Shown: positions 17,329 through 26,479, counted from the stretch's first letter. The stretch is 50,613 nucleotides of DNA from Bacteroides acidifaciens (GCF_024623065.1 NZ_JANJZR010000031.1:1-50613); one strand, 5' to 3'. Notes: generated by a model not told the origin, from the sequence alone. Translations and numbers: made by a program.

Positions 17329-17336
17329 GATTTCAT
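17329..17336 (-). promoter_or_regulatory. Promoter -7 box of the alcohol dehydrogenase gene
   Basis: TATCTTTG on the minus strand matches TAnnTTTG. Upstream of it, 17337-17589 holds only AT-rich sequence and a plus-strand TAGTTTTG near 17428 that could drive the decayed helicase gene. Nothing else is seen there. Confidence 0.55.
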
Positions 17337-17589
17337 CAGTAAAACATAGGCCTTATATCACGTTCGGCTATATGAAACGAAATCTCACCCTACCCGGCAG
17401 CAATAAACAGCCTGATAAAGTAGTTTTGCATTTTTTTCATTTCTATTTTGGGTATTCAAGAAATTACTTTTACTTTTATCTGCGAAATAACCGATAAATA
17501 ATAAGAACACAAACCGGATCCTACCAATTATCAAATAGCCACTCCAAGAAGAATCTTATCAAACATCGAGACACTATCCATTTTAAGAG

Positions 17590-18605
17590 CGATTTAGAAA
17601 ATTAGAAAAGGAACTAGCCAACAAAGATGCAGCGGAAATGGCTAATAAATGGCTGATGCATCGATGAAGTATCTGAAAAATAAGTTATTCCGTACTTATG
17701 GCAATAATCATGACAAATCAGCCTTTACTTTAGAAGACCTGAAAGATAATTAGCGGGAGGTACAGAAAGAGTATCCGATTTATACTAAGCACTACATTTT
17801 CATCAGTAAGTAGCCTGCATCGGGATGCCGTATATGATTATCTGATTATGGATGAAGCTTCACAGGTTTCGGTAGAAACAGGAGCTTTGGCATTATCATG
17901 CGCTAAAAATGCAATCATTGTCGGAGACACCATGCAGTTCCCCAATGTAGTCACGGAAGAAGATAAGAAAAAGTTGGACTTTATCGCTAACGCATGTCTG
18001 ATTAAGGCTGAATATGATTGTGCCCGTATGAGTTTCCTACAATCTGTCTGCAAAGTGATTCCGAATGTACCGCAGACTTTATTACGGGAGCATTATCGGT
18101 GCCACCCTAAAATCATCAACTTCTGCAATCAGAAATTTTATGGCGGGAATCTTGTTATCATGACACGTGATAAAGGAGAAAAGGACGTAATCCGTGCCAT
18201 AAGAACCGCCAAAGGCAACCATTCCCGCAATCATCTGAATCAATGGGAGAAGACATTCTGCAAGAGAACATCAATATGCGTCATTTGAATATCATTTGCC
18301 ATTTACCTCTTTATATGTTGATTCAGGACTATTCTCTGCTAAATGCTGAAGAGAGCAAATATGCTGCAAATATTAATACCCATATCGACTTTCTGATTTA
18401 TAATCGTGTGAGCAAACAACCGATATTGGCTATTGAGACAGACGGTTATATGTATCATAAATTTGGGACAAGGCAGGCGGAACGTGATGTTAAGAAGGAT
18501 CATATATTGGAGTTGTATGGTATTCCGTTGGTGAGATTGTCTACTATTGGTAGTAATGAGAAGAAAGTTATTGTAGATAAGTTATGTGAGGTATTACATT
18601 TATAA
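17590..18605 (+). pseudogene. Superfamily I DNA helicase remnant
   Basis: Pieces of one large helicase survive in several frames. Around 17660-17830 there are short stretches with stops; 17848-18288 has motif II MDEASQ, motif III VGDTMQFPNV and motif IV REHYRCHPKIINFC. 18243-18605 has the C-terminal nuclease-like end HIDFLIYNR...AIETDGYMYH of helicases with a Vsr/DUF2726-like domain. Walker A is absent and the C-terminal helicase motifs between the pieces are deleted. It is dead by deletion and frameshift. Confidence 0.75.
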
Positions 18606-18730
18606 ATAATAGGAATAACATCTCAAATCATATTTTTAACGTACATTTTTTGCTCAAATAAGAGTTTTTGCGTGCTCCAGCCACAGAAAGAAGAAATTTT
18701 ACTCCATTTATAATAACAACATCAGTAATA

Positions 18731-19180
18731 ATGCCTACATTTACTCCCAATTTAAAGTACGACAACATTATGGAATATAGATTATCAAGTCATAGCGGAG
18801 ATTTATTCTTTGATCTGAAAGAAAATAATGAAGAACAATATCTCAAAATAACCCAAAGTAAAAATATAGGTTCCGGAAATTTCAGAAGAGAAAAAATATT
18901 CATAGACCGTTCAGAGCTATTACAATTCAGAGATGCTATCAACAAAGCTATTGAATATTGGTCTTTAGAAACAAAAAAAGAAAATAAACCAGAGAAAAAA
19001 TATTCTTTAGAAGAAAAGAGACAAGAATACGGAAATGCTTATTTACCTTGGGAAAAAGAAGCTGACGAATATTTAATTCGCTTATATGAAGAAGGAAAAA
19101 GCATCAAAGAATTAACAGAAATCTTTGAACGTAATAATGGTGCTATCCGTTCAAGACTGAAAAAACTCGGGAAATTATAA
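18731..19180 (+). CDS. PUR-alpha-like (DUF3276-type) protein with C-terminal HTH
   Basis: About 149 residues in two parts. Residues ~14-80 (LFFDLKENNEEQYLKITQSK, FIDRSELLQFRDAINKAIEYW) resemble the PUR-type single-stranded nucleic-acid-binding proteins of Bacteroidetes. Residues ~105-149 (EKEADEYLIRLYEEGKSIKE, ending GAIRSRLKKLGKL) look like a small helix-turn-helix. Start choice is uncertain between ATG 18731 and ATG 18770; an in-frame TTG at 18668 is less likely. It lies 131 bases before hsdM, so it may regulate the restriction operon. Confidence 0.6.
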   Translation: MPTFTPNLKYDNIMEYRLSSHSGDLFFDLKENNEEQYLKITQSKNIGSGNFRREKIFIDRSELLQFRDAINKAIEYWSLETKKENKPEKKYSLEEKRQEYGNAYLPWEKEADEYLIRLYEEGKSIKELTEIFERNNGAIRSRLKKLGKL

Positions 19181-19223
19181 CAAAAACACAGCAAATGTTA
19201 AGATAAACATTACTGATTATTCC

Positions 19224-19264
19224 TATTTTTGCAGGATTGACATCAATGTTTTCCAAAAACATTG
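19224..19264 (+). promoter_or_regulatory. Promoter and inverted repeat upstream of hsdM
   Basis: TATTTTTG (19224-19231) matches the -7 box. Downstream, CAATGTTTT (19244-19252) pairs with AAAACATTG (19256-19264), and a related AATGTT/AACATT pair precedes the box at about 19195-19210. The inverted repeats could be operator sites. Confidence 0.5.
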
Positions 19265-19311
19265 AATACATATAAAATATAAATCGCAATAGTAAAAAAA
19301 TAGCTATAAGT

Positions 19312-20817
19312 ATGGCAAAGACAAATACAGCCGAATTAGGATTTGAAAAACAAATATGGAAAGCAGCTGATTTATTACGTGGCAACATGGATGCATCAGA
19401 ATATAAATCAGTCGTTCTAGGACTTATTTTCCTTAAATATATATCAGACAGTTTTGAAGCAAAACATCAAGCTCTTATCAATGAAGGAGAAGGCTTTGAG
19501 GAAGACAAAGATGAATATTCCTATGAGCATATTTTCTTTGTACCCAAAGAGGCTCGTTGGTCGGTCATAGCAGAAGCAGCGCATACTCCGGAGATTGGCA
19601 CTGTCATCGACAATGCCATGCGACTGATAGAGAAAGAAAATCCTCGTTTAAAAGGGATTCTTCCTAAAAACTTCGCACGACCAGAATTAGATAAACGCCG
19701 TTTAGGGGATGTTGTGGATTTATTTACAAACGTTCAAATGAAAGAACATGGGGACAGTAAGGACATACTAGGGCGTACCTATGAATATTGTCTCTCCAAG
19801 TTTGCAGAAGCAGAAGGAAAACTTGCCGGTGAATTTTTTACGCCATCATGTATTGTCCGTACATTAGTTGAAGTGCTTCAACCATATAGTGGACGTGTAT
19901 ACGATCCGGCTTGCGGCTCTGGTGGAATGTTTGTACAATCAGCCAAATTTATCGAACGGCATCATGGAAATATCAATAACATATCAGTATTCGGTCAAGA
20001 CAGCAATCCCACTACATGGAAAATGGCTCAAATGAATCTGGCGATTCGAGGCATTGAGCCCGACCTTGGAAAATTCAACGCTGACACATTTTTTGATGAC
20101 CAGCATCCTACACTAAAAGCTGATTACATTCTGGCAAACCCTCCGTTTAACCTAAGTGATTGGGGAGCTAACAAACTTCAGGATGATGTACGCTGGAAAT
20201 ATGGTATACCTCCTGCTGGAAATGCCAACTTTGCCTGGCTTCAACACATGATTCATCATCTTTCCCCAAAAGGACGTATAGGAATGGTACTTGCCAATGG
20301 TTCTCTATCCTCGCAAACAGGCGGTGAAGGAACTATCCGCGAAAATATTATAAAGGCAGATCTAATAGAAGGTATCATAGCATTACCTTCCCAACTTTTT
20401 TATACGACAGGTATTCCGGTCTCTTTATGGTTCCTCAACCGGGCTAAAAAACAGACGAATAAAATACTGTTCGTTGATGCCCGTAATATGGGTAGTATGG
20501 TCACTCGCAAACTCCGTGAATTATCCGAAGAAGATATAATGAAAATAGCGGGTACTTTTGATGCTTTCAATTCAGGAACTTTAGAAAATGAAAAAGGTTA
20601 TTGTGCTGTTGTATCAATAGAGGATGTAGCCAAACAAGATTATATCCTCACCCCGGGGCGGTATGTAGGAATTGCAGAAACAGAAGATGACGGGGAACCG
20701 TTTCAAGAAAAAATGGAACGTTTAACTTCTGAATTATCTGATTTATTTGCACAATCCCATGACCTCGAAAAAGAAATTCGCAAACAATTATCTAGTATAG
20801 GATTCACAATCAAATAA
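19312..20817 (+). CDS. hsdM: Type I modification subunit HsdM
   Basis: The complete 501-residue N6-adenine methyltransferase has the N-terminal HsdM domain, GEFFTP (~173-178), the S-adenosylmethionine motif DPACGSGGMF (~198-207) and the catalytic NPPF (~276-279). Two copies pair with one HsdS to methylate the recognition site. The gene heads an operon with a recombinase, hsdS pieces, passengers, an Abi-like gene and hsdR. It is not related closely to the truncated hsdM at 7115-7261. Confidence 0.92.
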   Translation: MAKTNTAELGFEKQIWKAADLLRGNMDASEYKSVVLGLIFLKYISDSFEAKHQALINEGEGFEEDKDEYSYEHIFFVPKEARWSVIAEAAHTPEIGTVIDNAMRLIEKENPRLKGILPKNFARPELDKRRLGDVVDLFTNVQMKEHGDSKDILGRTYEYCLSKFAEAEGKLAGEFFTPSCIVRTLVEVLQPYSGRVYDPACGSGGMFVQSAKFIERHHGNINNISVFGQDSNPTTWKMAQMNLAIRGIEPDLGKFNADTFFDDQHPTLKADYILANPPFNLSDWGANKLQDDVRWKYGIPPAGNANFAWLQHMIHHLSPKGRIGMVLANGSLSSQTGGEGTIRENIIKADLIEGIIALPSQLFYTTGIPVSLWFLNRAKKQTNKILFVDARNMGSMVTRKLRELSEEDIMKIAGTFDAFNSGTLENEKGYCAVVSIEDVAKQDYILTPGRYVGIAETEDDGEPFQEKMERLTSELSDLFAQSHDLEKEIRKQLSSIGFTIK

Positions 20818-20866
20818 ATATTACTATATTCTTCGATTCATTAATCAACCCAAATAATAGAAGAAT

Positions 20867-21859
20867 ATGAAAGAAAATTTGATTCAAGAAATTAGCAATG
20901 CGATGACAGATGTTTTAAGTATAGAACAAATGGCTCAACTTAATGGAGTATTACTTCAAGTTATAAGTAAATACACTATTACAAAAGACGGTGAGAAAGA
21001 GCATGAAAATGCTGCTACAAACGACCGTCTGCTTGAAATCTTTTTGTCCGCAAAGCAAGTTGAAGGCTGTACTACTCCGACTATCAAATATTATAGTTCA
21101 ACAGTCAAACAACTTTTCAAGACTATGCCTAAAAAAGTAGTAAACTATTCTACAGAAGATATACGAGCATACTTGGCTGTATTCCAACGCAAGCATAAGT
21201 CCAGTAAAGTGACAATAGATAATATTCGACGAATCTTTTCTTCCTTCTTTTCATGGCTTGAAGAAGAGGATTATATTATAAAGAGTCCTATACATAGAAT
21301 CCATAAAGTAAAAACCGGCACACAAATCAAAGAAGTGCTTACTGATGAGAACATCGAGCACCTTCGCGACAACTGTACGGAAATTCGTGACCTTGCAATG
21401 ATTGATCTCTTATGCTCAACCGGAATGCGTGTCGGTGAATTAGTAAAACTAAACCGAGAAGACATCAATTTTAATGAACGAGAATGCATTGTTTTTGGCA
21501 AAGGAAATAAAGAACGGATAGTGTATTTCAATGCAAGAGCTAAAATACATCTGCAACAATATCTTAGCTCCCGTAAAGACAGAAACAAGGCATTATTTGT
21601 CTCTCTTGCCAAGCCACATAATCGACTGCAAATATCGGGTGTAGAGGTTCGGTTACGTAAAATTGGGCATTCTTCAAAAATTGCTCGTGTCCATCCTCAC
21701 AAATTCCGACGAACACTTGCTACAATGGCTATAGATAAAGGAATGCCTGTAGAACAAGTACAAAAGTTACTTGGTCATGTAAAAATTGATACTACCATGC
21801 ATTATGCTATGGTTAATCAAAATAACGTAAAACTATCTCATCGTAAATACATTAATTAA
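20867..21859 (+). CDS. Tyrosine recombinase of the hsdS region
   Basis: The 330-residue XerC/D-like recombinase has a SAM-like core-binding domain (~50-140) and a catalytic domain with R188 (TGMRVGEL), K214 (GKGNKER), H278 and R281 (HPHKFRRT), H304 (LLGHVKID) and Y313 (TMHYA). All catalytic residues are present. It lies between hsdM and the hsdS pieces, with 2 bases to the next start, and the first 16-bp repeated site begins 62 bases after its stop. Recombinases in this position shuffle hsdS in other Bacteroidetes type I systems. The same role is inferred here, but with directly repeated sites. Confidence 0.88.
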   Translation: MKENLIQEISNAMTDVLSIEQMAQLNGVLLQVISKYTITKDGEKEHENAATNDRLLEIFLSAKQVEGCTTPTIKYYSSTVKQLFKTMPKKVVNYSTEDIRAYLAVFQRKHKSSKVTIDNIRRIFSSFFSWLEEEDYIIKSPIHRIHKVKTGTQIKEVLTDENIEHLRDNCTEIRDLAMIDLLCSTGMRVGELVKLNREDINFNERECIVFGKGNKERIVYFNARAKIHLQQYLSSRKDRNKALFVSLAKPHNRLQISGVEVRLRKIGHSSKIARVHPHKFRRTLATMAIDKGMPVEQVQKLLGHVKIDTTMHYAMVNQNNVKLSHRKYIN

Positions 21860-21861
21860 AA

Positions 21862-22638
21862 ATGCGGATAAGATACAATACATATAACAATAAGAATCAT
21901 CTGTTTTACAAAAACAGGCAGATAAATGATAATTTAGAGCAGCAGGCACAGGCGTTGTTCAAGGCGTGGTTCGTGGATTTCGAACCGTTTAGAGGTGGAA
22001 AGTTCGTAGATTCTGAATTGGGAATGATACCTGAAGGATGGAACATACAATCTATTTCTAGTATCTTTAATTTTCAAGAGGGCCCAGGAATTAGAAATTG
22101 GCAATATGTTAATAATGGTACTAAATTTATCAACATTAGATGCATCAATAATGACATCATTAATATACAAAATGCCAATATGATTTCGGATGAGGAGGCT
22201 CAAGGTAAATATGCTCATTTTATGCTCAAAGAAAATGATATTGTTATATCTTGCTCAGGGACATTGGGCAGAAAGGCTTTAGTACTTAAAGAATATCTTC
22301 CTTTATGTTTGAATACCAGTGTCATCCGATTTACTCCTCGAATTAATAGACAATTAGGTTTTTTATACGGATATTTAGGTTCTTCTCTTTTCCTCAATAA
22401 ACAAATAGAGTTAGCTTCTGGCAGTGTTCAAGCAAACTTTGGTCCAATACATCTAAAAGGAATGTCAATAGCGATTCCTGATAACAATGTATTAAATCAA
22501 TTTTCTGACATAGTCAATTCTATAATACAAAAGAAAAAGAACATTATATCCGAATCGCTGCGACTTACGAATCTTCGAGACTCAATTCTACCCAAATTGA
22601 TGTCTGGAAAGATTAAAATTGATAAATTAAACAGCTAA
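21862..22638 (+). CDS. hsdS: HsdS 3' half (second target-recognition domain only)
   Basis: 258 residues. After about 18 codons of unrelated leader, the sequence enters the central conserved region of HsdS (INDNLEQQAQALFKAWFVDF) at the 16-bp site. It then runs through one recognition domain (WNIQSISSIF onward) to the C-terminal repeat (LRDSILPKLMSGKIKI). It lacks the first recognition domain. A lone half could not be a normal specificity subunit. It looks like a stored half that becomes complete when joined at the site to a 5' half. Confidence 0.82.
   Translation: MRIRYNTYNNKNHLFYKNRQINDNLEQQAQALFKAWFVDFEPFRGGKFVDSELGMIPEGWNIQSISSIFNFQEGPGIRNWQYVNNGTKFINIRCINNDIINIQNANMISDEEAQGKYAHFMLKENDIVISCSGTLGRKALVLKEYLPLCLNTSVIRFTPRINRQLGFLYGYLGSSLFLNKQIELASGSVQANFGPIHLKGMSIAIPDNNVLNQFSDIVNSIIQKKKNIISESLRLTNLRDSILPKLMSGKIKIDKLNS
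21921..21936 (+). repeat. 16-bp hsdS recombination site, copy 1
   Basis: GATAAATGATAATTTA. The homology with the intact hsdS starts here and extends only downstream. The core TAAAT-GATA-ATTTA is an inverted repeat around 4 bases, the usual shape of a tyrosine-recombinase core. Confidence 0.65.
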
Positions 22639-22650
22639 AAACATTAGACG

Positions 22651-23739
22651 ATGAATGACTTTGAAGAATATATAAGACAAGGAGAGCCTCAAAAAAGAGA
22701 AAAAGGCTATGCTTGGCAAACCGCTATCGGCTTGCAGGCGGTGGATGATTTAAAACCGTCTGAATATCTGATACAAACGGCACGTCAGCATATTGAGGGT
22801 GATATAACTATCGAAGAAGCCAAACAACTTATTGATAGCTACTATGAGTCTAAGACCGTCAGGGCAGACATAGAAGACAGAACGGAAGAAGCCGATAAGG
22901 TATCGGCACGTATTGCCGAGATATTATCGGAGAAAACATTCACATTCTCGCCTGTTGAGTATATCACCATTCATCGCCGCCTTTTTCAAGGTATCTATAA
23001 ATTTGCAGGAAAGGTCCGGGATTACAATATCACCAAAAGGGAGTGGGTGCTGAAAGGCGAAACTGTTCTTTATGCCAGTGCCAACAGCATACGCGAAACG
23101 CTCGATTATGATTTCATGCAAGAGAAGAATTTCAGTTATAAGGATTTGAATATCAACGAGGCTATCACACATATAGCCAAGTTTATATCCGGAGTTTGGC
23201 AAATTCACGCTTTCGGTGAGGGGAATACCCGTACAACAGCAGTGTTTACAATCAAATACCTGCGCACGTTTGGCTTCGACATCAGCAATGAAGCGTTTGC
23301 CAATCATTCGTGGTATTTCCGTAATGCCTTGGTTCGCGCCAACTACAACAATTTGAGCAAAAGCATTTATGCTACTACAGAATATATTGAAGCATTCTTC
23401 CGAAACTTGATTCTACATGAGCATAACGAGCTGAAGAACCGGACAATGCTTGTGCAAGAATCTTCTTCACAAAACATTCAAAGTGCAAGTGCATCCAATG
23501 ACGCTGCCTCAAAGTGTAATATTTGCACTTTGAATTGCACTTTGGAAGAAATAGCTGTGCTTAACTTCTTGCGAGAACAGCCTAAAGCCACGCAAAAAGA
23601 AATTGCTGCGCATATAGGAAAATCTGAGAGAACAGTCAAGACCATTACCGTAAATTTGACCGAAAAAGGCATCATCGAACGCAAAAACGGCAAAAGAAAC
23701 GGTTTTTGGGAGATTAAAACCAACGATTTAACCCGCTAA
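22651..23739 (+). CDS. Fic-family protein with C-terminal winged HTH (cassette passenger)
   Basis: 362 residues with a Fic core carrying HAFGEGNTR (~186-194). This is a variant of HPFx(D/E)GN(G/K)R that keeps the catalytic His, the acidic residue, Asn and Arg. A winged helix-turn-helix follows (~295-355, QKEIAAHIGKSERTVKTITV). Fic enzymes transfer AMP or other groups to proteins. This architecture is frequent inside type I restriction operons, where its role is unclear. It starts 12 bases after the hsdS half, and its last codons belong to the 39-bp repeat shared with the DUF1016 gene. Confidence 0.82.
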   Translation: MNDFEEYIRQGEPQKREKGYAWQTAIGLQAVDDLKPSEYLIQTARQHIEGDITIEEAKQLIDSYYESKTVRADIEDRTEEADKVSARIAEILSEKTFTFSPVEYITIHRRLFQGIYKFAGKVRDYNITKREWVLKGETVLYASANSIRETLDYDFMQEKNFSYKDLNINEAITHIAKFISGVWQIHAFGEGNTRTTAVFTIKYLRTFGFDISNEAFANHSWYFRNALVRANYNNLSKSIYATTEYIEAFFRNLILHEHNELKNRTMLVQESSSQNIQSASASNDAASKCNICTLNCTLEEIAVLNFLREQPKATQKEIAAHIGKSERTVKTITVNLTEKGIIERKNGKRNGFWEIKTNDLTR

Positions 23740-23755
23740 ATTCTCATTTATGGAA
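23717..23755 (+). repeat. 39-bp direct repeat, copy 1
   Basis: 39 bases identical to 26441-26479. They cover the last codons of the passenger gene (NDLTR), its stop, the 10-base gap and the ATGGAA of the next gene. The flanking sequences differ, which indicates exchange of modules at this point. Confidence 0.85.
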
Positions 23756-24106
23756 CAATGGAAAGAAACATATAATACAGGATGGAGTGATTGGAAATCT
23801 TTTCCAGACCCGAGAAAAGGAGAATACATAAATGCCCCATTGGGAAGCGGAGTGTATCAGCTTAGGAACAAGAAAACTAATGGATATGTTTTATTTGGAA
23901 CCAGTAAACATTTGGCACATAGGATGACATCGCTATTACCTAAGCCACACGGTGCTGGAACAAGAAATAATGAAGACAAACAAAATTATGTTTTAAGTAA
24001 CATACAAGATATAGAGTATCGAACAATATCGTTTATAAATAATGACGATGCAAAACGATTTGAAACCTATATTAAGTTTATAGAACAATATCTTTTTAAC
24101 ACATAA
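23750..24106 (+). CDS. Small degenerate GIY-YIG-like protein
   Basis: The 118 residues include GSGVYQLRNKKTNGYVLFGT followed by SKHLAHRM, which matches the spacing of a GIY-YIG fold with altered residues (VYQ for IYx, LFGT for YIGx). It may therefore be non-catalytic or a diverged nuclease. The N terminus MEQWKE matches those of the HsdS proteins at 24121 and 26474 because of the shared 39-bp repeat. It sits between fic and the full hsdS with 10- and 14-base gaps. Confidence 0.6.
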   Translation: MEQWKETYNTGWSDWKSFPDPRKGEYINAPLGSGVYQLRNKKTNGYVLFGTSKHLAHRMTSLLPKPHGAGTRNNEDKQNYVLSNIQDIEYRTISFINNDDAKRFETYIKFIEQYLFNT

Positions 24107-24120
24107 TTAGATATCTTTTT

Positions 24121-25350
24121 ATGGAACAGTGGAGACAGGATAGACTTATAGATATTTTAGACACCTTGATTGATTATCGTGGTAAGACTCCCAATAAAGT
24201 TGATTGTGGTATCCCTTTAATTACAGCTAAAATAGTCAAAAATGGAAGAATAGATACTCCTACTGAATTTCTTCCGACAGAAGATTATAATGGTTGGATG
24301 GTTAGAGGGTTTCCGCAGGTGGGAGACGTTGTTCTTACAACAGAAGCTCCATTAGGCGAAGTCGCACAATTAACGGATGAGAAAATAGCTTTAGCCCAAA
24401 GAATAGTCTGCCTACGAGGTAAAGAAGGAGTTTTGGATAATACATATCTAAAATATTTCTTTTTGTCAAATATTGGACAAAATAGGTTAAAAGCGAGAGA
24501 AACTGGCACAACGGTAACTGGTATCAAGCAGTCAGAACTGAAAGAAATCCTAATTGACTATCCTAAGATTGATACTCAAAAAGCCATAGCCTCCGTTCTT
24601 TCCTCTCTCGACTCCAAAATCGAGCTAAACCGTCGGATAAATGATAATTTAGAGCAGCAGGCACAAGCGTTGTTCAAGGCTTGGTTCGTGGATTTTGAGC
24701 CGTTCAAGGATGGGAAGTTCGTGGAATCGGAACTGGGGATGATTCCTGAAGGGTGTCGCGTTGGTAAAGCCGAGGATTTTTATAATATTAATATTGGTAA
24801 GACCCCACCACGAAAAGAGCAAATATGGTTTTCCAGTAATTCATCTGATTATACATGGGTATCTATTTCAGATTTAGGATCATGTGGAAGATTTGTTTTT
24901 ACATCATCTGAATTCTTGACGCATGAAGCCATTAAAAGGCATAATATTATACTTGTTCCCAAAGATACAATTCTACTAAGCTTTAAACTTACAATCGGAA
25001 GAGTTGGAATTGCAGGAACTGAATTAACAACTAATGAAGCTATAGCAAGATTTATCACATCGGATGAAAATAGGGAATATACATATTTCTTATTAAAAGG
25101 GTATAATTACGAAAAGCTTGGAAGCACATCATCCATTGCAACTGCTGTCAATTCTAAAATAATTAAGGCGATGGTAGTTTTGATGCCTGATAAAGAAATA
25201 CTTAAAGCATTCAGTTCATTGACTAAACCGTATTTCGACCAAATACTAAGAAATGAACAGGAAAGTATTAGGTTAACAATTCTACGCGACACACTTCTCC
25301 CGAAGCTGATGTCAGGAGAACTAAAAATTAACGCAACTGAAGTATTATAG
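24121..25350 (+). CDS. hsdS: Type I specificity subunit HsdS (complete)
   Basis: 409 residues, the usual HsdS length. It has a first recognition domain (~1-160), the central conserved helix region SSLDSKIELNRRINDNLEQQ (~161-180) followed by AWFVDFEPF, a second recognition domain (~205-370) and the C-terminal repeat LRDTLLPKLMSGELKI. It sets the DNA target of the HsdM/HsdR complex. It is the only complete hsdS in the window and contains 16-bp site copy 2 exactly between its halves. Confidence 0.9.
   Translation: MEQWRQDRLIDILDTLIDYRGKTPNKVDCGIPLITAKIVKNGRIDTPTEFLPTEDYNGWMVRGFPQVGDVVLTTEAPLGEVAQLTDEKIALAQRIVCLRGKEGVLDNTYLKYFFLSNIGQNRLKARETGTTVTGIKQSELKEILIDYPKIDTQKAIASVLSSLDSKIELNRRINDNLEQQAQALFKAWFVDFEPFKDGKFVESELGMIPEGCRVGKAEDFYNINIGKTPPRKEQIWFSSNSSDYTWVSISDLGSCGRFVFTSSEFLTHEAIKRHNIILVPKDTILLSFKLTIGRVGIAGTELTTNEAIARFITSDENREYTYFLLKGYNYEKLGSTSSIATAVNSKIIKAMVVLMPDKEILKAFSSLTKPYFDQILRNEQESIRLTILRDTLLPKLMSGELKINATEVL
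24636..24651 (+). repeat. 16-bp hsdS recombination site, copy 2
   Basis: GATAAATGATAATTTA inside the complete hsdS, at the boundary of its 5' and 3' halves. Upstream sequence is shared with copy 3 (about 46 bases, one mismatch), downstream sequence with copy 1. Confidence 0.7.
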
Positions 25351-25356
25351 ATTACG

Positions 25357-26463
25357 ATGAACAAGTCAATAAACATACTTGATAAAGAATATCTGCAATG
25401 GGTGAAAGACCTTTGCGGTCGCTACCGTCAAAGCCAAATAAAGGCAGCGGTGAAAGTAAATGTGGAACAGTTGAAATTCAACTGGTTTTTAGGTCGTGAC
25501 ATTGTTGAATTGCACGTAGAAGAACGCTGGGGCGAAAGTGTTATCACTCGATTGAGCAAAGATTTACGTGAAGCTATACCCAATGCGGCTGGTTTGTCAA
25601 AGAGCAATATTTACTATTGTAGGAAGTTTTATTTGTTATACAAGGATGCTCTAAAAACTTTCCACCAACTTGGTGGAAAAAATGAAACGGAATTATTCCA
25701 CCAAGTTGGTGGAATATTTGAAGTCCCATGGAGACACCATTGTTTGATAATGGATAAAGTGAAAGACGATATAGACAAAGCTCTGTTCTATGTTCACCAG
25801 ACGGTGGAGAACGGCTGGAGTCGTAGTATGCTGCTCAATTTCATTAGCACCGACCTTTATGAGCGGCAGGGCAAGGCACTGACTAACTTTACAAAAACAT
25901 TGCCCGATGTGATGAGCGACCTTGCACAGGAACTGACTAAAGATCCTTACAACTTTGCTTTTACCGGAATAACAGGACGTTACAATGAACGGTTACTCAA
26001 AGATGCACTATTGAATAACATCACCCGTTTCCTTATTGAATTAGGGACAGGGTTTGCTTATGTGGGCAAAGAATATCGTTTGGAGATAGGTGAAACTGAA
26101 AACTTTATTGACTTGCTCTTTTATAATCTTTCCCTCTCTTGCTATGTGGTAGTGGAAGTAAAGATTGGCAAATTTGCGTTTGCTGACATCGGGCAATTAG
26201 GGGGTTATGTGGTAGCTTGTAATCATATACTACGTAAAAAAGGACGAGATAATCCAACCATTGGCTTACTAATTTGCAAAGAGAAAGACCACATACAGGC
26301 TCAGTATGCTTTGGAGTCAAGCAACCAACCTTTGGGTATATCCGAATATGATTTGGAAAAGTTCTATCCCGAAAAAGTGGAAGGTACTATGCCTACCATT
26401 GAAGAGATAGAAGCTAAATTAAGAGATACTGATGATAGTGAAACCAACGATTTAACCCGCTAA
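25357..26463 (+). CDS. DUF1016/YhcG-type PDDEXK nuclease (cassette passenger)
   Basis: 368 residues. The N-terminal DUF1016 domain has SKDLREAIPNAAGLSKSNIY (~67-86); the C-terminal nuclease domain has D252 (FIDLLFY) and E268-V-K270 (VVVEVKIGKF). Such proteins are frequent beside type I genes and are predicted endonucleases. Two near-identical peptide motifs, FHQLGG (~102) and FHQVGG (~114), come from palindromic DNA. It starts 6 bases after hsdS and ends in the 39-bp repeat, just as fic does. Confidence 0.85.
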   Translation: MNKSINILDKEYLQWVKDLCGRYRQSQIKAAVKVNVEQLKFNWFLGRDIVELHVEERWGESVITRLSKDLREAIPNAAGLSKSNIYYCRKFYLLYKDALKTFHQLGGKNETELFHQVGGIFEVPWRHHCLIMDKVKDDIDKALFYVHQTVENGWSRSMLLNFISTDLYERQGKALTNFTKTLPDVMSDLAQELTKDPYNFAFTGITGRYNERLLKDALLNNITRFLIELGTGFAYVGKEYRLEIGETENFIDLLFYNLSLSCYVVVEVKIGKFAFADIGQLGGYVVACNHILRKKGRDNPTIGLLICKEKDHIQAQYALESSNQPLGISEYDLEKFYPEKVEGTMPTIEEIEAKLRDTDDSETNDLTR

Positions 26464-26479
26464 ATTCTCATTTATGGAA
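26441..26479 (+). repeat. 39-bp direct repeat, copy 2
   Basis: Identical to 23717-23755. It again joins the end of a passenger gene (NDLTR, stop) to the start ATGGAA of the next gene, here the hsdS 5' half. Confidence 0.85.

Noticed and set aside
21862..22638. Half hsdS genes as simple pseudogenes
   Set aside because: Both halves end exactly at the same 16-bp site, are otherwise undamaged, and are complementary; this fits stored halves better than random decay.
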